Made by a program: the position numbers and the translations under genes
Assembly: GCF_000002875.2 (NCBI RefSeq)
Contig: NC_009389.2
Location: 286,001 to 350,000 of the forward strand
Direction: 5' to 3'
From: Leishmania infantum JPCM5
Lineage: Eukaryota > Euglenozoa > Kinetoplastea > Trypanosomatida > Trypanosomatidae
DNA: 64,000 nt
Part shown: one piece after another, positions 39,962-49,771 of the stretch
How the letters are laid out: each line of letters begins with the position of its first letter
How positions within the stretch are numbered: position 1 is the stretch's first letter
Notes under the pieces: generated by a model
Databases searched by the model: none
Seen by the model: the letters and a program-made list of their open reading frames with translations, nothing else
What the model was told of the DNA's origin: nothing

Positions 39962-41152
39962 TTAGAGCGTGGCAGTGAGCTTGTCGAGACCCAGCATGCG
40001 AGTCGGCAGGGCCCAGAAGAGGTACGCCATGAGGGCACCGCCGGTGGCCGCGCCGTGCTCCTCCGGCTTCGTCGTGAAGATGCGCCAGACGTCGATCACC
40101 ATAACGAACGCCGTCAGCACGAGGAAGGGGATCGGCGGCTGCTGAATGAAGTTCAGGTGACGGAAGATGAGCCCCTCTATCGCCACGAGACCCATGATGA
40201 ACGGGTTGGGTCCGTAGCAGCGGCCACGTACCTCCAACTCGTCCATTCCGTAGTACAGCTCGAATTTCTGCCGCGCCACATGGATGACGCTACCGCCGAG
40301 CGTGCAGAGCAGCGCGAAGAAGGTCATGCGCGTGTTGCCCAGGAAGCCCAGCATCGTGTCGCCGAACTGCCAGAGAAGCCAGCAGTCGATGAGCAGCTGG
40401 AGGATGTTCTCTTGATAGAAGGCGTTCGTGAAGAGGGGGTAAATGCGTGTCCAGTTCTCATGTGAAAGAGTGCAGTGCTCGACCACGAAGTCGCGCCAGT
40501 CGTCATTGCCGAGGTTCATGATCAGGTAGCACATCACGTTGGCGAGGAAGAGGATCATGACGATGTTGATGGTGTGGAAGGGCGGGGGGAAGGGCAAGTA
40601 GCCTGGGCCGGAGTTCATGTTGAACGGGCTCTCCTGCTCGTTGCCACTACCATCCTTCTGCTCGTCCTCTTCCTCTCCCTTGTAGCGTGCGAGCTTGTTG
40701 ACGCCCTGCAGCTGGCCGCCGCCTTCGCTGCTCTTCTTTGGGGAGCGCGCAACGCGGGTGGCTCTGGCGACGCCGTAGCAGCGCTGCGCAGCGAAGAGCG
40801 ACGAGCACGCTGTCGCCATCGGCGAGACCGCGGCTCCCGCGAAGAACGAGGCGCGCGCCGGGACTACAATGGTAGCGGCGCCGCGCATCGTGCGAAGGGC
40901 GGTCAGGCTTGTCGGAAGCGCCGACAGCTTCCGCTGCGTCAGCGTCGACGACACAGGCAGCGATCCCGAATGGAGGGCGCGCATGGCGGTTGCTGAGGCG
41001 TGCACCGTGAGAAGACGGTTGCTGCTAGTGCTGCTGCTCATGGCGCAGCGCATTATCGCGGGCGATGACGACACTCTTGCTACCGCCGCTGTCGCCAGCC
41101 GTGAAATCCGCTGTGCGCCACAGCGCGCGGCGAAGAAGCATGGCTGCTGCAT
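39962..41152 (-). CDS. Rhomboid-like pseudoprotease, TimRhom-like mitochondrial import subunit, 396 aa
   Basis: Rhomboid-fold membrane protein, most likely one of the two TimRhom proteins of the kinetoplastid presequence translocase in the inner mitochondrial membrane. The chosen start is the ATG at 41152 (MQQPCFFAARCGAQRISRLA): basic, with few acidic residues, presequence-like; the longer frame to 41605 starts on GTG. The first ~200 residues are Ser/Ala/Arg-rich, then an acidic linker. The rhomboid core covers about residues 215-390: NIVMILFLANVMCYLIMNLG (TM1), WTRIYPLFTNAFYQENILQL (the family's 'F.H....H...N' region), LLWQFGDTMLGFLGNTRMTF, and HGAATGGALMAYLFWALP (TM6). The GxSx motif reads GPNPF, so the nucleophile Ser is Asn316; the TM6 His (His366) remains, 50 residues later as in active rhomboids. 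It should be proteolytically dead. Confidence 0.83.
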   Translation of the reverse strand: MQQPCFFAARCGAQRISRLATAAVARVSSSPAIMRCAMSSSTSSNRLLTVHASATAMRALHSGSLPVSSTLTQRKLSALPTSLTALRTMRGAATIVVPARASFFAGAAVSPMATACSSLFAAQRCYGVARATRVARSPKKSSEGGGQLQGVNKLARYKGEEEDEQKDGSGNEQESPFNMNSGPGYLPFPPPFHTINIVMILFLANVMCYLIMNLGNDDWRDFVVEHCTLSHENWTRIYPLFTNAFYQENILQLLIDCWLLWQFGDTMLGFLGNTRMTFFALLCTLGGSVIHVARQKFELYYGMDELEVRGRCYGPNPFIMGLVAIEGLIFRHLNFIQQPPIPFLVLTAFVMVIDVWRIFTTKPEEHGAATGGALMAYLFWALPTRMLGLDKLTATL

Positions 41153-41910
41153 GTTTAGCGACGGGAACGATGAGGGGTGGTGGTGTGAGGGGTGTGGACG
41201 TGAGGGTGGCGGAAGGGCACAGGCAGAAAGGCAACGTCTGTGAGCAGACACGACGGAGGACGCAACCGCACGAAATGAAACTCCCCAAGTAGGTTGCACT
41301 GTAAAGGCAGTGGTAGAGACGCGAAAGACAGGCACCAGCTCACTCGGACGACGCACGTACGCGCCGTGCGACCCACAAGCAGGAGCGTGGAGGAGGGCAA
41401 CACTGTGCGCAGGTGTATAGGCCGACGACGAAGTACGTGCAAGAGAGGCAGAGGCGGAGAGAGGGTGGAGGGATCGGAGAAGCGATGCGCGGGGTGACCG
41501 CGTCACGAGCACGACAGGGACACGCTCCTCGAGGGCCCCAAGGCATGGACTAGCCCACCACCACCACTGCCGTGGGAGCACCCAGCAGGAATGATTTACA
41601 TCCACTACGTGAAGACGCGGAAGCTGGCGGGTCGTCGTTGCGAGAACTCATCCAGATCCGCGCACGCAGCAACNCTTTGGTGCTCTTTCTCGATCACGTC
41701 CTCTTCGCTTCATCCACTGGGGGAGGGAGGGCTGCGCGGACTCCAGCTGGCGCACACGAAACTACACCCACACACCTTCACGCAGACGGCAACGCGCTTG
41801 TACGGGCTGGCGCGCACGCACATGGAAGCAAACCCATCGATCCTTATCGTCTTCGCGCTTCGGCAACACGCACGCCCTCCTCCGACCCGTGAGAAAGGCA
41901 AAAAAAAATA
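41153..41910 (-). other. Intergenic region upstream of the TimRhom-like gene
   Basis: No supportable gene. One ambiguous base (N) at 41674. A plus-strand A-rich run at 41901-41908 next to the uL30m stop. Confidence 0.5.
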
Positions 41911-42576
41911 TTACGCAGTCGTCGCTGCTGCTGCTGCTGCTGCTCCGCCACCACCCTGCTGCTGCTGCTGCTGCAGTGCATGACGCTTTTCCTCCAGGAG
42001 CCGTTTCTCAAGCTGATCGCGGTGCATCACGTCACGCAGCCGCATGCGCCGCAGTCGCATAAAGTTCATCTTGCTGCGCATGTGCGGGTTGGCGACGGAG
42101 CCGCCCCGGCCAAACGTTGGTGGGATCTGCGCCGCCAAATCGCGAAACGAGATGTGCTCCGGAATCCCGATGAGCGCCTTCGCTTCGTCGAGGTCGAGCT
42201 GGTCGATGCGGACAACGTGGCGCACCCGCCAAATTCGCTTTCGCACTGACGGGATGTCCGGCACGACGGTGGTCTGCCCCATAAACTCCAGGCGGAGCTC
42301 GCGCAGCATGCGGTTCACCTCCCACGAGAACTTGAAGGGGTGGTCTATGCACGTAACGATGAACACATTCCCGACGCGGCGGTAGGGACCAGCCGCGATG
42401 GTCGTCGTCGACGTGGCGGTGCTTGCGGGTGCTGCGGCTAGTACGGACGGTGTTAGGTGAACATCACGGCGGCACACCGCAGCAGGGCGCAGGCTGGTCG
42501 GTGTCTGGGCTGCTGCAACTGCGACGCTTGCTGCCACAGCCGGCGAGGCGGTGATGCATCGAAGAAGTCGTAACAT
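41911..42576 (-). CDS. Mitochondrial large-subunit ribosomal protein uL30m, 221 aa
   Basis: L30-family protein of the mitochondrial ribosome. The ATG at 42576 gives MLRLLRCITASPAVAASV, a short basic, Ala/Ser-rich start suited to mitochondrial import; the longer frame to 42939 adds low-complexity sequence. The L30 core is at about residues 72-135: NVFIVTCIDHPFKFSWEVNR (first strand and helix), LRELRLEFMGQTTVVPDIPS (turn with the conserved 'L.....V...D.P..'), VRKRIWRVRHVVRIDQ (bacterial L30 has 'R.MI.KV.H.V.V.E'). A C-terminal extension specific to this lineage follows (SFRDLAAQIPPTFGRGGS, then Arg/Met-rich helix) and ends in a poly-Gln and poly-Ala tail encoded by CTG/GCT triplet runs at 41926-41972. 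It lies just upstream of the TimRhom-like gene. Confidence 0.85.
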   Translation of the reverse strand: MLRLLRCITASPAVAASVAVAAAQTPTSLRPAAVCRRDVHLTPSVLAAAPASTATSTTTIAAGPYRRVGNVFIVTCIDHPFKFSWEVNRMLRELRLEFMGQTTVVPDIPSVRKRIWRVRHVVRIDQLDLDEAKALIGIPEHISFRDLAAQIPPTFGRGGSVANPHMRSKMNFMRLRRMRLRDVMHRDQLEKRLLEEKRHALQQQQQQGGGGAAAAAAATTA

Positions 42577-43131
42577 GAGCGAGTGGAAAGTCAACCAACG
42601 TATCCGCTGTGCTCTGTGCACGTGCGTATGTTTGCGCGGGTTGCGCATCACAGTGAGAAAGAGGAGTATAGGGCAGCAGCGCCACCACGCCAACGATGAT
42701 GTGGCCCACATGCGCAGCGAGAGAGTTGGAGGGAGGATACGTGAGAGTAGGAGGCGTGTTGTAGATCCGCCTCTTGATGCGCGCGCCCCATAACCACGAC
42801 ATACTGTGGAGGTGGCGACTGAGGAACAGAGGGGTGGGGGCGAGCGGCGGCGTCGTCGGCCTGGTGAGAAGCGCGGGGAAAGAGGGGGACCCACGCTTGA
42901 GGACGCCGCCGCCGCCGCCACAGCAGCAGCAGCTTCCAATCGTTGGCGGTCCCTGGGGCCATTTGCCCCCGTTCACCACCACTCGACCGCGTCCCGACGG
43001 CCATCCCAGCCCGCCACATGAGGGGGATCCTCGCCCTTGGGCATGAAGTACCGCCTCATCCATCTGCCCCGGCGTCCGTGCGAGCCGCAGCGGATGCCTT
43101 CTTGGCTGTTGCTTTCGATGTTGCACGTGGG

Positions 43132-43231
43132 NNNNNNNNNNNNNNNNNNNNNNNNNNNNNNNNNNNNNNNNNNNNNNNNNNNNNNNNNNNNNNNNNNNNN
43201 NNNNNNNNNNNNNNNNNNNNNNNNNNNNNNN
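43132..43231. other. Assembly gap (100 N)
   Basis: Run of 100 N, a typical placeholder, next to repeated or retroposon-like sequence. Confidence 0.98.
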
Positions 43232-43480
43232 CGCCCTCTCACGGCCCTTTCACAGGCCCCCTCCCGCTCCCCCCTCTCCGCGTGGTGCCAAGCAGCCGTG
43301 GGCGGTGTGAGGGGGGCCCAGGTCGGGGAGACACGCTCCAGCCACGCTGGCACGTCGCCCGCCCATATGGATCGTACAAGCGTGTGCACGGCCGCCGGTC
43401 GCTCTGACCTCCCCCTCTCACGCCCTAGGCACCCTGGCCCTGCCACCACGCGAAGTGGCCCGGCGCCGGCGAGGGGATAG
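43232..43480 (-). repeat. Possible SIDER-like retroposon fragment
   Basis: Shares a short degenerate pattern with 16263-16316 (43303-43374 here) and borders an assembly gap, as repeated sequence often does. Limits and identity are uncertain. Confidence 0.3.
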
Positions 43481-44984
43481 GAGGGGGTGGAGGGGGAGGG
43501 GGGCTCTGCTCGGCTTCCAGCCGGAGAGTGGGCGTGCACTGGCCGCTGAGGCACCACGCGCTGAGGTGTGCGCACCCCCTCCCCCACCCGTCATCCGGAT
43601 GCACGTGTTCCACGGAGACGGTGAGATCGCAAACACCAACGGGACAAGCGAAACGAAAACGAGGGGGAAGCAGCGAGGGCGGGGCATAGCGATGCAGGTA
43701 GCATCGGCAAGGAAAGCGCGCGTGCGCGGGCGGTGGGGACGTGTGGGCAAGCGCGTATGATCCGTCGCAGGCGTCACACCGGCGCTGCGAGCCGCAGCAT
43801 CCGCAGCAGCCAGTGACCCATTCCCACAGCAACGGTACCCCCCCCCCTTTCCACCCCTCTCCCCACGCACAGAGAAGTGAGAGGCTTCTGCTCCACACCG
43901 TATTCATTCGGCCACCGCGAACGTGCCAGCACGAACCCCGTGTACGCGTCACACACAGCCACAGCTCACCTGCCTCTGCTGCACCACGGCTGAGTCCTGG
44001 CCGTCTGGGGCGAACCGTCCTGCTGCTGAATCTCGGCCCCGTGTCTTTCGGGCTCGGCTTGTACACCCGCGTACGTTCTTCGGATGCGTGTTGTGCGAGT
44101 GGCGCCAGACGCACACAGGTGAGCTGCACGCTTCGATCATCGCGGACCACCTCCAGGGTTCTGCTCGAGGGCGGAAAGCGGCGACATCTGTTGCGCGGGT
44201 AGGAGGGGGTGGATATAGGTGCATGCCGGATGTGCTCAGGGAGGAAGACAACCAGCCTCAGGTCAGGGCCCTCTGAGGCCCTGTGCTCTGCCGGCATATG
44301 ACATGCCTCTCTCCCTCAGTCGCCTCAAGCAGCGGCATCCCGTAATACGGTGTAGGGACTCTCCACCGTGGACTCCTGATGACTCGATGGCGTAACTCGG
44401 GGTGCTCTCCTCAAGCTTCCGGCATATGTGCCGCGTTAGTGCACACCTGGTCGAAAGTAGGGAGATGCCGCATGCTCCCCGCACGCATGCACGGTGGCGG
44501 GGGCTGATTCGTATGGTGTCTTGCCGCGCCCTTTCCCGCCCATCACTCCCGCTCTACTGACCTCTGCATGCGTCGCTTAGATGCGATGCGCCATGCAAAC
44601 TGTGCTTGGCAGCGCGTGCACGCAGTGCTCACCTTCTCTGCATCCTGGCGCCTGCTTCACGGAGACGCTGGTGTCTGCAGGGGGGGGGGAGGGGTGTGTC
44701 TGGACGGCTTGCCCGCATGTGCCGCGACGGGTGGGACGTTGCTGTGAGTCTGTGGCGGCAGGTGGCATTCCGCCCTCCCCTGCAGCCGCACGCCTCTGAC
44801 AGGAGTGGGTGTGTCAAGCAGAAGAGGGCCAGCGGATAAGCATGCACCTGCGCACACAGAGCTCATAGTGTGTCGCACTGAGGGGGCACAGAGGGTGGTC
44901 GGGGAGAGGGGGCGGTCATCGACACCCAACGGGGGAAGCCCATGCAGTGCGAGCGAGATGTGCGTAATCAGGTCACAGCATGCA

Positions 44985-45710
44985 AGATCATAGCGTGCAG
45001 CGAGGTGTGCTTCGAGCCTCGAGCGATCCGCGAGTCTCGCGTGGCATACTGGGCACAACGCCTGGCATGCCGCCCTCATCGAAAAGCACAAGCGGGGGCA
45101 GGGGGGGGGGCACCACAATGCTAGCTTAGCAGTAGGCAGCACACCACCTGCACTCCGTCTTGCCGCCGCCTCTCACCCGCCGTTGCAGGAATCCAAAATG
45201 CGAACACCTGCCCCTGCGGGACTGGGCGCGCACGGTCTCCGGCCGTTTCGTAAGCTCAGCATCCTTGCTCATCTGGTGTGGGACGACTACCACCGGGAAT
45301 CTCTTGTCTCGGCGTGTAGCGCGGCTGCGGGGGATGTCGGACCTGGCGTCGAAGGCCGGTGACGAGGTCTGCGATCCACGCAGCTGGCGTCGCCTCCTTC
45401 TGCGGTGCTGATTTTGCAACCTTGCCAACTCCGTCCTTGTGCTCCAACCCGCAATGGCCACAGGCGGGCTGGAATGTGAGGCGCACGCGACAGGCCCGCA
45501 GCGCCAACACATGTGCCCTGATGCATCGTAGCATGCCATTCTCCACCGCTGCAGGGACCGTGTCGGGAGCCATGCGGAGGAAGAACGCGCCCGCAACAAC
45601 GGCAACCACACGTGCTTTTTCTGTCTCGTGGGCCGCATCCTGTTATCCGCGCAGCACGCCAAGCCCCGGCTCCGCTTCTTCGCGCTCAGTGCGAGAGCTG
45701 CATGCAAGGG
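44985..45710 (-). mobile_element. Degenerate ingi/L1Tc-type non-LTR retroposon remnant (DIRE)
   Basis: Three pieces of the C-terminal part of an ingi/L1Tc-clade polyprotein follow in order on the minus strand, each in a different frame. Piece 1 (45609-45330) is RNase H-like, with a conserved-looking HCG (RVRLTFQPACGHCGLEH) and AWIADLVTGLRRQVR. Piece 2 (about 45260-45129) has TKRPETVRAQSRRGRCSHFG followed by FLQRR and ECRWC. Piece 3 (45055-44990) carries the zinc-finger half CPVCHARLADRSRLEAHLA. Frameshifts and stops between pieces show that it is dead. The reverse transcriptase and endonuclease parts were not found. Borders are undetermined. Confidence 0.7.
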
Positions 45711-46216
45711 GCGGGTGAGCGGCAGCCTCTTGTCGCCTTACCTGTGAGCGCATGACGGGTATGGGAGCATCGCGGCCGCACCAGGCGCCGACGAAGCGGC
45801 AAGACGACGAGGAGACACGCGAGCGCCGCAGCCGCTAAGACGCTGACGTGGCAGCGAAAAAAAAAAGGAAAGAGAGCGCACATCACCGGCGGAGGCGCGG
45901 CCGACACGGTGGAGGGTGGACCGATATCGCAAGAGCGAGTGTGCGCCACTAGAGAAATACACACGTAGATACATACATAAACACACACATCGATGTACAC
46001 ATACACACGACGGCTGCAGAGGTGCAGGGCGATGCGCACACTATCCTCCCCCACCCACGCTGCAGCCGTCTCGCGAAAGGAAGTGAGAGATGGAGCAGGC
46101 CCACCTTCAGCACATCCTATTCGACATTGCCGGCATCTGCGTTCGTGGCATCGCGCGGCTCCTCCTCGGCGTCGTCGAAGGTGATCTTGCTGCTGCCGTT
46201 GCTGCTGCTCTCCGGT

Positions 46217-49200
46217 TCAGTGTGCCTCCTCGAGCTCCTGGTGGTGACCTCTGCTGTCTTCGCTCTCTGTATTGTACTGCTCGTCGTACTCTGCGTACTC
46301 GTCATCCTCTCTCACGTACTCGTAGCCGTCCGGTGCGAACACCTCGTCTCCGAGGACCAGCACTGGGGGACCTTTCTTCACGAGGCCGTCGTTCTCGTCA
46401 TTGATCATCTCGTCCTCGCCGCACTCCGAAACGGCGACCGGCTGCGTGTCCGTGGTACACGAGCTGGTGCTCATGAGGGCTTCGTCGTACTCCGCCTGTG
46501 AGGTGACGAAGACCGTGTGGGGGGCCGGTGCTGGCGTGTTGGCCGCCGCAGCTGGCGTCCGCAGTGCAGTGGAGGAGGATGCGGCAGCGGAGGTGGTTGG
46601 GGGTGGGTGGGGCGGCGGCGGCAGCGCCGAGCTGTGCGTGCGGTGATGAGAGCGGCCTTCGTTGTGCGACCGCACCATCCCCTCAGCCCGCAGGTTCTCC
46701 TTGTGCACGGCTTCCGTGCGTTGCGACAGGTTCTCTTCAGCGTGCTGCCACGCGCGACTTCGTTGCTGGGACGACGAGCCGGTGCCGTTGTTTATCTGTG
46801 GCGCTCCGTGCACGTGCGTGGCACAGGTGTGCTGCTCCGGCGCCCCGGCGCTGTTCCTGCCGAAAGCGGTCACTGCGGCACTCGGCGTGTGTGTGCCAGC
46901 GGCGTATGCCTCGTCAGCAGGGTAGTGCGAGCCGGACGGCGCAGGATTGTACCTATCGTCGTCTTCCTCATCGTGCCGATAGGCGCTGTTCCCATAGGAA
47001 GACGAGGAGAGTGCATGCTGAGAGGGCTGCGCTCGCGCTGGTGGTGGCGGTGCGAAGACGGCACGCGTGTACTTGCTAGAGCGACCAGACGTGTGCTCAG
47101 GCATGTGACTACCGGTGCTCAAGGCCGCCGCCGCTACGCCGTAGCCTGGCCTTACGTGTGGGGAAGGGCATTGCTGCTGCTGCTGTAGACGCGGCGATAC
47201 GCTGTCGAGCTGCTGCTTCGGCTCTACCGGGCGCCCTCCTCCCGCCAACGGAGGGGGACCACGCGCCAGAGAGTATGACTCTCTCGGCGGCACAACCTGC
47301 TGCTGGTGCGGCTGTGGAACACCGGGGCTAGGGTGAGGAACGGAGTTGGAGAGGCGAGGCCCTGCGCAACCAGTGGCCGCGGCTCCCGCCCTGGCCAGCG
47401 GCGTCGGTGCCTGCTGCTCGCGCTGTGTCGCTGAGTACATGAGGGGTGTGCGGTACCCGTTTTGACTGCTCATCTCGCTGTCGCTTGGCATCTCTTCATC
47501 ATGGGAGATGGGGATGCACGGCTGCGAGGACGACCACGGCTGTGGCGCGGTGTGGGGCAGGCGCGGCGCGACGCCAGGGTTAACACCGGAGCCGCGCTGG
47601 GGAGGTGCCGGCTCTGCGGAGGGCAGGTGCGGCCGCCAGCTGCGACGCTCCGTGGTCGGCCGCGCTGCTGTTGCTGCCGCCCCTGGTGGTTGGAGAGGCA
47701 GCGCCTGCGGTGGGACAGCGGCTGGCGGGATGGTGTTAGGCAAGGTGGTGCGGCGGTTCTGCTGAGTTCGCCGCAGTATCTCATCATAGAGACCTTCCAG
47801 GTTGCCCCTCCGCCGGCGCCGCGGCTCTGGTGGAGCGGCACCTGCACTGCTGCCCTTGTCCTTGAGAGCGGGTTGCGCAGCGGCAGCTGCGTTCATGCGA
47901 TCCTCGTCTTGCTCTCGTCGGCACCGCTCCGTGTGCCGCTTCCCCATCGAAGGGGGTTGAAAAACAGTGCCCTTGACGAGCTGCTTGCCTATTGCTATCT
48001 GCTGGACGTGGCGCTGGAGCAAGTGTCCACCCGCCTCCTCCCCACTGGATGCCTGCGTCGTGCTGCCGTCAGCTGCGACACGTTGGTGAGCGGGGAAAGG
48101 CTCACTGCTCGTGTCGGGGACCGCAGTTTTGCCTGCTACACCGGTCTTCTGCAGGATACGCGGGGCAGGCAGTTGCGTCGTCGCCGTCCCGGACGGGTCG
48201 CACGTCGTCGCCACTGTAGGCCGGTTCGTCGCGCGCGCCCAGCGGTTGCCGTCATCGAGGAGGAACGTTGGGCGCGGCGCACCATCGCCAAGCCGACTGC
48301 TTGCGGAGCCGCGGCGACCATGCAGCACATCACCGCCGTGCGCGCTCGGTCGGCGCAGCAGCATCGGGTAGCGGCCAGCCACCTCATCCACGGCGCAGGT
48401 GTAGCTCACCGGGTCCAGCAGCGCTGCCTCTTCCTCTGCCCTCAGGCTGCCAATGTCGGACGGGTCCGGCGCGTCGGGGTCGAAGGGCTCGTCCGGGAGC
48501 CGGTAGCGCACCTTCTTCGTTGTCTTGGTGAGAGTGGTCGTCGACACCTGCAGGGTGGAGGGCCCGATGAGCAGCGGCTCCCCGGCCTCGCGCACCGCGC
48601 CGTTGCACGAGGAGCGATGGTGCAGCGCGGCGCCGGTACTCACTGCTGCCAACGCCGTCGTTGACCGTTCAGGGGTGTGCGTGCTACGAGGGGTCCCGCG
48701 CGAGGACTGCCACGACAACCGGGAGCCAGTGTGTTGCGTGGAGGCGGCCGGCGACGAGGTCGTCGTCGAGGACGGCATAAAAGCCGCGGGCTGAGTCGAC
48801 TTGGCCGCAGCCATCGGTGCAGCCGTGGTGGTTGCTACGCAGGGCGATGACTGGACAATAGCCGCGCTGGCGGAGGTGGAGCTGCGTCGCGGCGGTCGCT
48901 GACGGAGCTCGGCAGCAGCCACAGCCTGCGGCATCGCCGCGTGGGCCCTGGGCGCGGTTGACAAGGAGGTCTCGCCGATGGGGGCGATCTTTTCCACCTG
49001 CACGCCTGCGCTGGCTGAGCCAAGCTGGGTGGTGCTGCCTACCTGGTTGAAGGATGTCCTGCACGGGGGCTGCACCGGTGCCGCATGCATTCCCGGCGTG
49101 CTCCAGCCGCCGCCTCCTTGGGCGGTGGAGTCGGATGTCGGTGGCCGCGTGCACTCCTGCGCCTTACCGCCGGGCGTCACCTTCAGCACCGCTATCGAGT

Positions 49201-49771
49201 GCTTGCTACCGCGAAGGTCCTGGGAGGCGATGACGTCGCCACCCTGCAGGCCGGCGTCGAGTGAGGTCTGCTGCTGGAACGGCGCCAGAGGCGGCGCGCC
49301 GCTGCCTCGCACGCCGCTCTGACGAGCCCCGGGTGTGTTGTGCTCGAAGAGGTTCTCGGAACTTCCCAGCGCGGACAGTGACAGAGCCTCCAGTGGATAG
49401 CCGGCGCTGTGGTCGCGGCTGCTACTGGTGCGTAGCGCGGGGGCAGCGGAGGCGGAGGGGTAAGACACTGCGGCGCTGGCTCCGGTGGACGTCCGCGCTG
49501 CCGCAGCCGAGTTCGCATAGGCGACTGCAGATACCGGCCTGTACTCTGTGAGGCTGCCCAGCAGCATGCCATGTGCCGGCTCCCCGTCGCGACTTGTCGT
49601 CTCCGGCCTCATCTGCTGCTGAGAACTGCTGTCTGTACGCGGCAGGACAGACACCACTGCAAGCGACCCTCGCTGTCGCTGCGGGGCCGCTGCGACTCTG
49701 CTGCTCTCTGGGAGCCCCATCCCGTTGAGGGCGCGACTCGCGCTACCGCTCCGAACCCTCTCCGCCGTCAT
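46217..49771 (-). CDS. Hypothetical disordered protein with acidic tail, 1184 aa
   Basis: Not recognised. ATG at 49771 (MTAERVRSGSASRALNG), stop TGA. Ser/Pro/Ala/Gln-rich throughout. Two parts look conserved: about residues 404-470, with a Thr/Lys motif (VSTTTLTKTTKKVRYRLPDE) leading into PFDPDAPDPSDIG and DPVSYTCAVDEVAGRYPMLL, and about 645-685 (RRRRGNLEGLYDEILRRTQQ). The C-terminal 80 residues are strongly acidic with regular Tyr (VFAPDGYEYVREDDEYAEYD) and could bind a basic partner. The Thr/Lys motif is distantly like the Thr-rich module of the next two upstream genes. No membrane segment. Confidence 0.75.
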   Translation of the reverse strand: MTAERVRSGSASRALNGMGLPESSRVAAAPQRQRGSLAVVSVLPRTDSSSQQQMRPETTSRDGEPAHGMLLGSLTEYRPVSAVAYANSAAAARTSTGASAAVSYPSASAAPALRTSSSRDHSAGYPLEALSLSALGSSENLFEHNTPGARQSGVRGSGAPPLAPFQQQTSLDAGLQGGDVIASQDLRGSKHSIAVLKVTPGGKAQECTRPPTSDSTAQGGGGWSTPGMHAAPVQPPCRTSFNQVGSTTQLGSASAGVQVEKIAPIGETSLSTAPRAHAAMPQAVAAAELRQRPPRRSSTSASAAIVQSSPCVATTTAAPMAAAKSTQPAAFMPSSTTTSSPAASTQHTGSRLSWQSSRGTPRSTHTPERSTTALAAVSTGAALHHRSSCNGAVREAGEPLLIGPSTLQVSTTTLTKTTKKVRYRLPDEPFDPDAPDPSDIGSLRAEEEAALLDPVSYTCAVDEVAGRYPMLLRRPSAHGGDVLHGRRGSASSRLGDGAPRPTFLLDDGNRWARATNRPTVATTCDPSGTATTQLPAPRILQKTGVAGKTAVPDTSSEPFPAHQRVAADGSTTQASSGEEAGGHLLQRHVQQIAIGKQLVKGTVFQPPSMGKRHTERCRREQDEDRMNAAAAAQPALKDKGSSAGAAPPEPRRRRRGNLEGLYDEILRRTQQNRRTTLPNTIPPAAVPPQALPLQPPGAAATAARPTTERRSWRPHLPSAEPAPPQRGSGVNPGVAPRLPHTAPQPWSSSQPCIPISHDEEMPSDSEMSSQNGYRTPLMYSATQREQQAPTPLARAGAAATGCAGPRLSNSVPHPSPGVPQPHQQQVVPPRESYSLARGPPPLAGGGRPVEPKQQLDSVSPRLQQQQQCPSPHVRPGYGVAAAALSTGSHMPEHTSGRSSKYTRAVFAPPPPARAQPSQHALSSSSYGNSAYRHDEEDDDRYNPAPSGSHYPADEAYAAGTHTPSAAVTAFGRNSAGAPEQHTCATHVHGAPQINNGTGSSSQQRSRAWQHAEENLSQRTEAVHKENLRAEGMVRSHNEGRSHHRTHSSALPPPPHPPPTTSAAASSSTALRTPAAAANTPAPAPHTVFVTSQAEYDEALMSTSSCTTDTQPVAVSECGEDEMINDENDGLVKKGPPVLVLGDEVFAPDGYEYVREDDEYAEYDEQYNTESEDSRGHHQELEEAH

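Larger units (their letters stand above)
42577..46216 (-). other. 3.6 kb gene-free block with gap and retroposon debris
   Basis: The largest gene-free block in the window. It contains an assembly gap (43132-43231), a possible SIDER-like stretch (43232-43480), an open frame of 290 codons at 43425-44297 that has an ATG but no recognisable content, and the ingi/L1Tc-type remnant at 44985-45710. Between 44263 and 44985 the sequence is non-repetitive and could be the 3' part of the same element. Confidence 0.6.

Noticed and set aside
43425..44297. 290-codon minus-strand open frame with an ATG
   Set aside because: No recognisable motif, composition of simple intergenic sequence (Arg/Ser/Pro/Cys with poly-Pro), and it lies in the block with retroposon debris. 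Kept out for lack of support.
46117..46305. 62-codon minus-strand frame with an acidic end (KITFDDAEEEPRD), just past the stop of the 1184-residue gene
   Set aside because: It looks like a possible frameshifted extension, but the existing C-terminus is itself acidic and complete; no evidence of a frameshift error was found.
47462..48664. 400-codon plus-strand open frame
   Set aside because: Antisense to the 1184-residue gene; arises from codon bias and is not supported by content or by a unit on that strand.
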